Shown here piece after piece: positions 14,001 through 24,182 of a stretch of DNA of 64,000 bases. The stretch is from Gibbula magus (taxonomy: Eukaryota; Mollusca; Gastropoda; Trochida; Trochidae), in contig OW388289.1 in NCBI GenBank assembly GCA_936450465.1, positions 81,795,093-81,859,092 of the forward strand, read 5' to 3'. The notes below the pieces were generated by a model, which was given only the letters and a program-made list of their open reading frames with translations, was not told the origin of the DNA and did no database searches. Position 1 is the first letter of the stretch. Each line of letters begins with the position of its first letter. A program made the position numbers and the translations under genes.

Positions 14001-14195
14001 TCCTTATGCTCTGTTTCAGTTGATATCTCAAGGCATTCATGGCAGTATCCGTTCCAAATCTTTAAATCCAACACTTGTTCTGAGTGTTCGTCCCTTTCTT
14101 AAATTCCTGTCACATACTCAAACCTTTTTACAGCAAACTGCTACCAACTATTTCTAAATAACCAGTTATCATTTAGGTCTCGAGCTTACTTTCCT

Positions 14196-14395
14196 TCGAG
14201 GCATTCCAGTCACAGATTCAGTCCTAATCTGCCAAACTAGAAAACTCACCCCTTAAACATTTTGAAGTTAGTCCATCTCTAAAACAAATTCAGTCACAGA
14301 TTCAGTCCAAATGTTTTCTGCCAATCTCACTCACTGAACGTTTTGAACTTAGTATCAGTCCATCTCTAAAGCATTCCAGTCACAGACTTAAACCA
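14196..14395. repeat. Degenerate ~85-bp tandem repeat, about 3 units
   Basis: CATTCCAGTCACAGATTCAG (14204), TTCAGTCACAGATTCAGTCC (14287) and CATTCCAGTCACAGACTTAA (14371) mark units; AGTCCATCTCTAAA recurs between them. Confidence 0.72.
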
Positions 14396-15227
14396 TTACT
14401 TTTGCTCTGCCTTAACTTTTTTAAATGACCAAGACTCTGTTAAAGCCGTGAGTTAAGCTGGCAACTGGGTTGATTGTGGAATTACTTAGCGTCCAATAGT
14501 GACAGGACATGAGGACAATCAGCTGCAGTGAGGAGATTCACTCATCTAGCTGCACAGAGAAACACTCCTCTTCTTAATGCTTCTTTGAGAATCTCGGCAA
14601 TACAGATTACATTGATTCCTCTCTTGATGAATTTTCGCTACTGGGAGCATTTTAGTTTATTTGCTTTTACTCTCACAATCATTGGACCACTGTCAAAATT
14701 TTAATCCTTTTCAATTCAGGAAAGTGTGTCTGTATTGGAATTTGTCGTAAATTCTGCATGAAGAATGTGACAAGTGTAAAAATAAATTTCTTCGATAAAA
14801 AAATAAATAACACCTTGGCATAGGATCAAGAAAATGGTTCATTCCGTTTACCAATTTTTTTTATTTAAATGTAAATGTTTTAAATGACCTAAATATCTTT
14901 CAGTTTGTCTTAACAGAAGTTGTTATCAGGGCTTTGTCTATCTATTGTCTATCTAAGTTGTCATGTCTATCTATTAGAAGTGATAATATTATTGGGAAAA
15001 AAATAAATACATTTCTCAAACAAATTTCTTTAATATAAATGTGTTCTGAACCATGGCTGTTGTCTTCATTTCCATCAGCATTTTCTCCTATTCTACTATA
15101 CCGTCGACCATGAACACCTAATCCATCAACTAGTCTCTAAGATCTGAGCCGTTTCCTCAGACACAACCTATGCCATCCTAGATACTAAGTCTACCGTAGA
15201 TTCCACTAAGCCTAAGTGACTATGCCA

Positions 15228-15570
15228 CTTACCAAACATCAGACTCACGTTACTTCAAACCTGAAACACTCAACTGTGACAGTGCATGGTGAATGAATAT
15301 GTCCAGTTGGAAAGTATGATCACCTTCAAACATCCCAAGTAATTTTGCCATGAATGAAACATTAAACTCATGTTGCTTCATTCATTAAATAAATGTGCTC
15401 AGTTTTAATGTTTTATTTCATTGCTAAAACCTTTCGGTTTGTTTAGCCGAAGTGATTTTGCAATGTAGGAAACATCAGACTCAAGTTACTTCATACCAAA
15501 ATATTGTTCTCCATCAGAAAGAGTAAATGTATCCAGTTTTAATGTTTTATCTCCTTCTTCAAGCCACTCA
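15228..15570. repeat. Degenerate ~118-bp tandem repeat, 3 units
   Basis: ACATCAGACTCACGTTACTT, ACATTAAACTCATGTTGCTT and ACATCAGACTCAAGTTACTT lie about 118 bp apart, each followed by a GTCCAGTTGG, GCTCAGTTTTAATG or ATCCAGTTTTAATG piece. Confidence 0.75.
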
Positions 15571-17952
15571 GTTTGTTCTAAGAATCAATATGTATTTTGC
15601 TTTGGCTCCAGAAAGTCACGCTCTCCTGCATGGATTGGCGTCGTCTTCTTCACTTTGATTGATATGGCTGGAACCATATGGCTGACGTGCCTCCATCTCA
15701 AAATCTCTTATCATTGATAATAAATTGAAAGTTTGTCTTTGTTTGATTTTGAGGGCCGATGTTTTTGCTGTAAAGATTTCTGTAGGAACGTTCCTGGAGC
15801 GATCTTTAGTGGTAGATGTCTCAGCTCTTTTCAGAAAAATTGAAATTGGGTCTTTTTTTGGGCTCTACCTTTGGTATTTCTTGTAAAATGTTTCTCACAG
15901 AAAATTACAGTAGTTTTATTTCTTGAATTTACGATGTAATTACCACATAATTTAAAATAATCATTGTTCCAAGCATGAAATTTAAACAAATCTTTTATTC
16001 TATATTTCATCTGGGATTAATAAAGTTCAGAATGTTAATTCAAAGCCATTTATGTTAAAATCAAATCAATTATTTAATGCCAACATCCAAATTTAATTAT
16101 ACATTATTTGTAATGAATTTCAGCATAATTAATAAGTTCAAAGAAGTTGCTCTTAACCAAATCTGACAGAAGCCTATTACGTTGTTATATGCCATCAAGC
16201 CTCTGAACCAGAACAGATAGACAGACAATTACTCCAATTTATAACTTATTCCACTCTAACGTATACAGCCAACTAGTGAACCTAACTCTTCATCATTCAC
16301 CTCAGTTCCACTTATAACTTAACAATCTACAGCCGGCTCCACCACTTTGATTCCTATTGGCTGGAGAAGTCTGTCGCCGTAGAAACACCAGAGGGAGAGT
16401 GAGATGGACATCAGCGCTTTTCCCAGGATTCCAATCTCCAGCCGTTTTTTTATTGGCCGATAAGACAAAGCGCAATTATCGTATTAATGCTGCCATACTT
16501 GCTGCTAGGCAAACAGGAACAAGTTAATATTGCACGGTTTGAGCAAACTTATCAGTAATACTGCTGTACGCATTGCCGCAGGTCCTAGGTAAAACACATT
16601 GGTTAGACTGTCGACAGGAGTTTATTAGATTATCAAGTCGATAGGGAGTTGCTCCGAGAGTGGGGCCGATATTGAGATAGAGCTAGTTTGTTAACCTCTG
16701 ACTAACCAGATAGAGTTGTTTGTCTAATGGAAATAAAATTGAAACAAGCAAAAATGTTATTATCTATGTAACAATATTATATCAAAAGCAATCTCTCTCT
16801 CGCCAAGTAATTGCAAAGGCATTTTAGAATTCTAAAGCAGAAAAAATACCTTTTGAATTAATTCTCTTTCTTGAAGACAAGTATGAAATGAATAATTATC
16901 AAGAGACTACAACCGACTAAGGAATACACTAACATATGAAAGAATAAGCATGGGGAAAAAGCAAAATGTAGTTTCACGACAGTATAGTTGATTGTGAATC
17001 TGACGGACAAAAATGAGATGGTTACTGAATGAATTGAAGGAAAACCAAGATCTATGTATAGTCTAGTTCTTCATTGCAGTGAATGCTATGTGTGAATTAC
17101 TTGATTGATTCAGTTTGACAGTCTTGTCATGTGCAGTCTACAACTATGATCAATACATAACTCACCAGTGAAATAAGACAGTTATGTTTCGTGGATTAGA
17201 AATTTTTTTTTTTATGTGTACTCTTTTAATAAAACAATTATTTTTTAAATCCTGATTTTGAAAAAGTTTGTTTCAGTTATCATACAAATATTTTTATTTT
17301 TTATCTAAAACTTTTAAGCTTAGTTCGATTAGAGTGTTTGTAGAGTGTTTTGGGGTTCTAAAAAGGAATATATATTTATCAACAGTTGTTTGAATGTTAT
17401 GTTCTCCTTAAAAAGGATGACAGTTTTTATTTTAAGGGTTTTTAAATCTCAAGCAAGAATAATTTCTGAAACTTTATTAACTTTAAGTTTAAGTAACTAA
17501 TACATGTTTTTGTGTTCAGTGGTGTGTAATGAATTTGATAAGGACTCTGATATTTATAACATTTTTAATGAAAAAGCACAAAAATAATCATGTTTTTCAG
17601 ATCACCATTTTCAGATGAATGAATTCAATAGGAAAACATATGTAGGTGATAAGCAAGCTTAAAATAGGGAAGAAAATGCAAGTACCTATATAGTTGAAGG
17701 CCAGGAAAGAAGCTTGATGAATGCTTACCATCACTAGAGGTGAAAACAGCTGGATGTTTTTAACCATTCTATTCTGTTTGATGACTGCTACATGTTGTTC
17801 TTCACTTAAGGTATAGTTAGTGCTCTGGTGGTGGTGTTGAAGTGGGGAGAAGACCTGTTAGCTTCAAGACTATGCTTTCTCTCTCTGTCCAGGATGATTG
17901 TGTAAGCTATGGAGTTGGGAATGGTAAGAAATTGTCTTGAATTGAGTTCATA

Positions 17953-18028
17953 TATTCAATATCTTTAACGCTGCTAATGGCAATATTGCCCAAGCAGCGT
18001 TAAACAAAAACTTATTCAATATCTTTAA
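17953..18028 (+). mobile_element. 44-bp retro-insertion of the same hairpin tail with 16-bp target-site duplication
   Basis: Perfect direct repeats TATTCAATATCTTTAA at 17953-17968 and 18013-18028 flank 44 bp made of a stem-loop (arms CGCTGCT and AGCAGCG) and GTTAAACAAAAACT. It is a second independent insertion of the same tail as at 2419. Confidence 0.88.
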
Positions 18029-19661
18029 TGTGAAATTTAGTTATGATGATAATTCCAAGGTTATATAGTGAATATTGAGGTTTGAAAGATGAGGATATTT
18101 AACTGTTAATCTGCGGATCCAGAATATTATGTTGTTTCTTTACCTTGGAACCAGTCCATTGTCTACGAATCCTGTAAATTGGTCACTCTGAATGATTCCA
18201 CCCAAATCAATTCAGTATACCGGTACATTTAGTGTAGAGAGTATCGCCAAAACAAGTGGTTGTTTTTGTATGTGTGCATGTCTGAAGTTATGTTTTGCCA
18301 CATACTTGAAAAATGTAATAGTTTTCTTAATGCTCAGTGATGGAAAACAGTTGTTTATTTACTCTGCAGAATCGGCCAAATAATGAACGATGTTATTTAC
18401 AACTCCATTTTGTTTTACATTCAATTACTAAATTACATCCCTTGAGTGAAGTATAATGAATTCTGGATATGAATATGAGTGAGAATGTATCCATTGTTTT
18501 ACCGACTGTCTCCTGGGACATATGTGTAAATTGAGGAGAGCTGTTTTCTCACCATGTGGTAGAGATACATTGCTGCTTCCTATAGCCTCCCCATCAAATA
18601 TGCCTCTCTCCTGTCTCTCTGTTGCTTCCTCGTAGGCTTGATGTGCTGCCAACTGTCATATTCTAATTATTTTTTACATTGCTTCATAACTTTTTGCTGA
18701 GAGAGATATAGGTAATGAAATTACTTTTACATTTGAAAATAAATATGCTTAGTTCACAGGTATGTTATTTGATTAAGTGTAGTTAGAATTTTTACTTTTA
18801 TCTTCAAGGTTATTGATTCAAAATTTTGTTTCCTGTTATTTGATGTGTGTACTGAAATAGCGTACTGAATTATTTAAAAAATATTTCTCACAAAAATGTT
18901 TGATCCAATAATGTTACTTTGAAAAAATATATATGTATATTGATTGATGTATATATATATATACATGTAGGATGAAATTAACCAGTTTTAGTTTCATATT
19001 TAACAAACAAAAATGTAACTCTAGACACAAATGTGTAATGTCATCAACATTTTAATGTAAATATTTTCATGTCAGTGAATGAGCTTGTAATATCACAAGA
19101 AAATTTGTTTTGCAATCATGCACTTGTGGCACCAACTCATGCACAGTCGGAGAGCAGGTGCAAATTGTCTGAATGCTTTTTTCAATTAAAAAATGCGTTT
19201 TAATTCATTAATTTTACATTCAATGCATTCTTATTGTTTTGAAAATTGGTTATTGTTGATTTCCCAAGAGAAGAGTTGTATTGTGAATGTTAATTTTGCT
19301 TACAATCTTGGAATGAGCAGAGTTTGCTGTATAAAGATTCCATTGCTGCAGATCCGAGCTCTCTCGTTTAATCAATTGAATCCACAACACACACTGGTTT
19401 TAAATTCACTTAAACCAAAGGAACTTATAATTGTAAATTTTTTAACATGGATAGATGGATATCTGAAGAGCGTGGTAGGAGTGTGTCGATGAACAGTCTA
19501 CAGATATTAAGAGGAAATAGTAAAGTGTTTGCCCATTTTCATCGATTTTCTCTTAATTTCTACCGAGACCGCATTGCCAGCTGAAGACTGAGAAATTGAA
19601 ATGGATTACTTTATTCCATATTGAGTGTTCATCGGAGACAAATATATTTTCAGGAAGAATT

Positions 19662-20470
19662 AAGGTTCAGTATGATGGGCAGTATCTGTGGTATAAACCA
19701 TTCCACCTTGTATACAGGAAGAAGGTTCAGTATGATGGGCAGTATCTGTGGTATAAACCATTCCACCTTGTATACAGGAAGAAGGTTCAGTATGATGGAC
19801 AGTATCTGTGGTATAAACCATTCCACCTTGTATACAGGAAGAAGGTTCAGTATGATGGGCAGTATCTGTGGTATAAACCATTCCACCTTGTATACAGGAA
19901 GAAGGTTCAGTATGATGGGCAGTATCTGTGGTATAAACCATTCCATCTTGTATACAGGAAGAAGGTTCAGTATGATGGGCAGTATCTGTGGTATAAACCA
20001 TTCCACCTTGTATACAGGAAGAAGGTTCAGTATGATGGGCAGTATCTGTGGTATAAACCATTCCACCTTGTATACAGGAAGAATTTTTAAGGTTCAGTAT
20101 GATGGGCAGTATCTGTGGTATAAACCATTCCACCTTGTATACAGGAAGAATTTTTAAGGTTCAGTATGATGGGCAGTATCTGTGGTATAAACCATTCCAC
20201 CTTGTATACAGGAAGAATTTTTAAGGTTCAGTATGATGGGCAGTATCTGTGGTATAAACCATTCCACCTTGTATACAGGAAGAATTTTTAAGGTTCAGTA
20301 TGATGGGCAGTATCTGTGGTATAAACCATTCCACCTTGTATACAGGAAGAAGGTTCAGTATGATGGGCAGTATCTGTGGTATAAACCATTCCACCTTGTA
20401 TACAGGAAGAAGGTTCAGTATGATGGGCAGTATCTGTGGTATAAACTATTCCACATTGTATACCAGTACT
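19662..20470. repeat. 60/67-bp minisatellite, 13 units
   Basis: GGTTCAG starts occur at 19664, 19724, 19784, 19844, 19904, 19964, 20024, 20091, 20158, 20225, 20292, 20352 and 20412. Spacing is 60 bp six times, 67 bp four times and 60 bp twice. The 67-bp form has an extra 7 bases (AATTTTT). Units are nearly identical. Because 60 is a multiple of 3, frames on both strands are open, so the long open frames here are an effect of the repeat. Confidence 0.96.
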
Positions 20471-20572
20471 GTATAACTTTTAGATTAGTACTGTGAATCA
20501 TTTTCAAGACACGTGAAAAGGAGGTAGTTTTCCATGCAATAGGTTTTTAGTTTACCACTTACATACCATGCT

Positions 20573-20980
20573 TGTCCAGGAAGAACTTGTAGTTGGTCAA
20601 TAACTGATGAGCAATGACCAAAGACCAATTTGACCAGTGACTGACCAATGGTTTATGACATAAGGAATTCTATGGAACTGGAGCTTACCCTTTACACAAG
20701 AGGGCCAACATACTAGTCCAAGAAGAAATTGTTTTTGTGACCGAAAACCAGTGACTGATGACCAATGGTTTATGACATGAGGTAATTCTTGGGATATAGA
20801 GTTAAACTTTTACACAACAGGGTCAACATTCTAGTCAATAAAGAATTACAATGACCCAAGACCAATGGCTGATGACCAATAACTGATGACATTAGGGCAA
20901 TCTTTATAACTTGAGTTTATCCTTTTCACAAGAAGACCAAGATACTTCCAATAAGAACTTGTGCCTGGTCAAAGATGAAT
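20573..20980. repeat. Degenerate ~115-140-bp tandem repeat after the 60/67-bp array
   Basis: AGGAAGAACTTGTAGTTGGT, CCAAGAAGAAATTG, CAATAAAGAATTA and CAATAAGAACTTGTGCCTGG mark four units. Each of the first three holds GACCAAT(G/A) runs and a TGA(T)GACCAATGG-like piece. Confidence 0.72.
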
Positions 20981-21343
20981 AAATAAAAGAATCAATAACT
21001 TCTGCTACAATAAAATTAAAATTAAAAGGAATAATAAGAATCTGATATGTGACCTTTGGCAAGAATGATAATGTTCAGTCTTTCATTGCTTACATCACTT
21101 GCTCATATCAGTGTCATTATAAATTCATAAACGCACTTTAGCAGTGTCCATTATTGGACTGGTCAGTGGACTCCCAACTGACCAGAAGCATTCTATAGAT
21201 TGACACTTGAGCCTATATAGGTTGACCAGATCATTGATGAAACAATGGCAGTGTTGAATTCTCCGACATCTTGTGTCAGATGATACTTGGCACTAAGTGG
21301 CCTGACACCCTTGCTTAAGATACATGCTTTCAGAGGGAGTGAT

Positions 21344-21612
21344 GTTGAGTTTGTGTCACACTCTTGAGTTTCTGTTGAGTTTGTATCACACTCTTGAGTT
21401 TCTGTTGAGTTTGGGTCACACTCATGAGTTTCTCTTGAGTTTGTGTCACACTCATGAGTTTCTGTTGAGTTTGTATCACACTCAGGAGCTTCTGTTGAGT
21501 TTGTATCACACTCTTGAGTTTCTGTTGAGTTTGTATCACACTCGTGAGTTTCTGTTGAGTTTGTATCACACTCGTGAGTTTCTGCTGAGTTTGTATCACA
21601 CTCAGGAGCTTT
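21344..21612. repeat. 30-bp minisatellite, 9 units
   Basis: The unit GTTGAGTTTGTATCACACTC + TTGAGTTTCT starts every 30 bp from 21344 to 21584, with substitutions mainly at TATCACA/TGTCACA and TTGAG/ATGAG/GTGAG/AGGAG. It is open in several frames with a 10-residue period; not a gene. Confidence 0.95.
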
Positions 21613-22255
21613 CTATGTGCAAGATGAGGATAGAAAGAAGAAAATTCATCACAGATGAGTTATGGCAGCTTGTCACTTTAACTTGGTCTTGTCTATTCAC
21701 GAGCTTAGACGTGACTCTGAAGTGACAAGTGAATCTTCTTACAAGGTGCTCAAGTCGGCAATCTCACCGTAATCAGCTTCCAATGATTAGCACTCATTTT
21801 AACATGGCTACTATGTCTGCTTTAAAATGGCTGTCAGATTTAGAGGGAAACGTGACAAAAATGTTCTGTAAATGGCTACTGTGTTTTCTTTAAAATTGCT
21901 GTGATGTTAAAAAAAATGTGACAAAATGTTTTTGTAATAGTTTGATTGGCAGTAGGATGTCGTTATGTTACAACTTAATGAACCTCTATTGATCAGATTT
22001 ACAATAACATGACTGAATATCTGTTATACCTAAAAGTATTTCATGTTGAAAATAATTTGGAGTTCAGTTATCTATATTTCGTCGAAATCCTCTGATTAAA
22101 AGCACATTCTTTTTAAGGTATACGTAGTACCTTTAACTATTGCCTCACATGATTAATGTTCCTAGTTTGAAAATTTCTCAAATTTGTCAAGTCGACGTCA
22201 GATGCAATTTTAATAGATATTAAGAGATTGATAATAAAATTGTTATATTGATTCC

Positions 22256-22460
22256 GGGGGCGGAATAGCGCAGTGGTTAGCGCGTTCGGCTTCGGATCAA
22301 GAGGTCCGGGGTTCGAATCCCGCCAGGGGCACGTCAACTTTGTCTGCAGTAGAGAACTGTTCTACATGCAGTAAGGTTTGGGTGCAATGCTACACTGAAT
22401 TTGAGCGTAGTACCACCCATGGTTCGCTAGTTCCAGCCGAAGCTAGCAGGTTTCACCGCA
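22256..22460 (+). mobile_element. SINE copy, 3'-truncated, intact Pol III promoter
   Basis: The head is intact (A box TAGCGCAGTGGTTAGCGCG, B box GGTTCGAATCC) and the body is recognisable as far as GCAGGTTTCACCGC. It then stops, lacking the roughly 80-bp 3' part and tail. The tRNA-like anticodon region (TTCGGCTTCGGATCAAGA) does not fold as a functional tRNA. Confidence 0.85.
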
Positions 22461-23330
22461 AACAGAAATAAATTGAAATATACAGATCTTAAACCCGATT
22501 TATCTATGTTCTTCTTTTAATTTCATTTCATTTAAAAAAAGCTATGATTGAAAAAATATGAAAATAAATAATTATGGGCGTTTTTTTAATGATTATAGGA
22601 AAACATTGCTCTGCTAAATTACAATATTGTTTTATTTTTCGGTTGTCTGGAAGTTTCTTTTTGATCAATTTTGTTCAATATTTATTGTGAATCAAATCCT
22701 TAATACATACCTATTACCTATAAAACATGTTCTTGTCTAAAAAGTAATATCACAAACGTTTTTTTTTTTATCATCAATCAAAATAATGTATCCTGCATAA
22801 AGAATAAAAATCTCACAAATCTTTTACTTTATGTGGAATAGATATTTCCAAATATCATGATGAAACGATAAATTATTTCATATCACAATAACAAATCTGG
22901 CCAACCAATAAAGTTTTCTAATCTAAAAGCAAAAACGTTATGATGTGCAATTGTGATAGTATTCACTTTCATTATTTTCAATTCCGATAAAATCTCATTT
23001 TTGCACTAGTGACATTGTCATTGATAATTTTTACGGCAAAGTAATTTTGTTGATTATTGTCGAGATAATTCTTAGTTTTTGCCGAGATCAGCAAATTGAT
23101 ATTGATTAAGTCTGCTTTCGAGACAAATAAATGTTTGTTCCCTCCCATGACAGAATTAACACAATTATTTTCTCATGATTGTCTGCCTGCCTACTATCAA
23201 ACCAGCGAAGTCCTGAAAATACATTCTTGACAGTGTATGAGAATTAGTTTAGGTTCTACATATCATCTGTCAAATTGCAGTTAATCACTTCATTAATCTG
23301 TTCCATATGTTTATGTTGGGTTATGTGAGA

Positions 23331-23473
23331 GATATACCCATACTTTTCCGAGTGTATCGAATGATACCCTACACTTTTCCCCGTGGGGCCCTTAGGAGGC
23401 GGAGCCGAGTAAGGCTCCAACGGGGAAAAGTGTAGGGTATCATTTGATACACGAGGAAAAGTATGGGTATATC
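23331..23473. repeat. Foldback element with 54-bp near-perfect arms
   Basis: Arms 23331-23384 and 23420-23473 are reverse complements at 51 of 54 positions (GATATACCCATACTTTTCCG ... CGGGGAAAAGTG ... GTATGGGTATATC). The 35-nt centre contains a smaller hairpin (GGAGCC / GGCTCC). No coding capacity. Confidence 0.88.
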
Positions 23474-23476
23474 TGT

Positions 23477-24182
23477 CTTATACCCCACTTACGGTCGAGT
23501 GTAAGCGGATACTATTTCATAATAAATTCTAAACAAATACAGCTGTAAAAAAGCTTGTGCATGAAACGCACAACCCAAACACGGCCTCATCTGTGACAAC
23601 GCTGCCCTTGCTGCGTTCTATGATTACCCATGTTTGGGGCTCGAAATCTAATTGATATGGCCCAATGACGGCATTGTCAACGCAGATGCATGTGCATCTT
23701 GCTGAAATGTACAGCTAAGGTATAAACAGCATGGCTAATGTCAACGTGGCCAAAGTGTAGAGAAAACAGAAACAACTTTCAGTATGTTAAGACATTTTGC
23801 ACCCAAAATTAAATTACATTCTTATATAAAAAGAAAAAGATAAATTTGTGATATTATTTCACGCATTATAAGAACCTTATTCATTTGTCATGAAAAAATG
23901 TTTCAACTGACTTCGTGGTGTAATGGACAGGTCGTTCGGCCAGAAAGCAACACGACACGGGTTCGATCCCAGGTTCCTTATATGTTCATTTATAATCTGA
24001 CATTTTATAAAGTATCATCACTTAGAATTTGGAAATTGACTACATTGTTTCTCAGTTATTAAAAAGTGTAGGTATATCAGAAAAAGTATAGGTATATCAG
24101 AAAAAGTGTAGGTGTATCGGCTAATACACCTACACTTGTAAAAAAAGAAACCATAGCAACGAGACCGGAAGTGGGGTATAAG
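23477..24182. mobile_element. TIR-bounded non-autonomous element containing a tRNA-like segment
   Basis: Terminal inverted repeats CTTATACCCCACTTACGGTC (23477-23496) and GACCGGAAGTGGGGTATAAG (24163-24182) match at 19 of 20 positions. Inside are a tRNA-like segment (23909-23973), three AAAAGT(G/A)TAGGT(A/G)TATC repeats (24062-24118) and a perfect 14-bp hairpin (24104-24117 with 24124-24137). No transposase frame is present. Target-site duplications are not evident. Confidence 0.65.
23909..23973 (+). other. tRNA-like segment with Pol III A and B boxes
   Basis: TGGTGTAATGG (23916-23926) fits an A box and GGTTCGATCC (23960-23969) fits a B box at tRNA-like spacing. The T stem pairs only partly and the acceptor ends do not pair, so this is a tRNA-derived or decayed sequence, not a functional tRNA. 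Confidence 0.5.

Noticed and set aside
19596..20157. Long overlapping open frames on both strands with a 20-residue repeat
   Set aside because: They exist only because the minisatellite unit is 60 bp, a multiple of three, with no stops. Several frames on both strands are equally open and the 67-bp units break each frame.
21324..21725. 133-codon frame with LLSLYHT-type repeats
   Set aside because: It is the translation of a 30-bp minisatellite; the opposite strand is also open.
22256..22330. Possible functional tRNA gene
   Set aside because: The A and B boxes are intact, but the anticodon arm does not fold properly and the sequence is the head of a SINE present many times in the window.
22137..22337. 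Minus-strand peptide containing RDSNPGPLDPKPNALTTAL
   Set aside because: It is the antisense translation of the tRNA-derived SINE head, which is often misannotated as protein.
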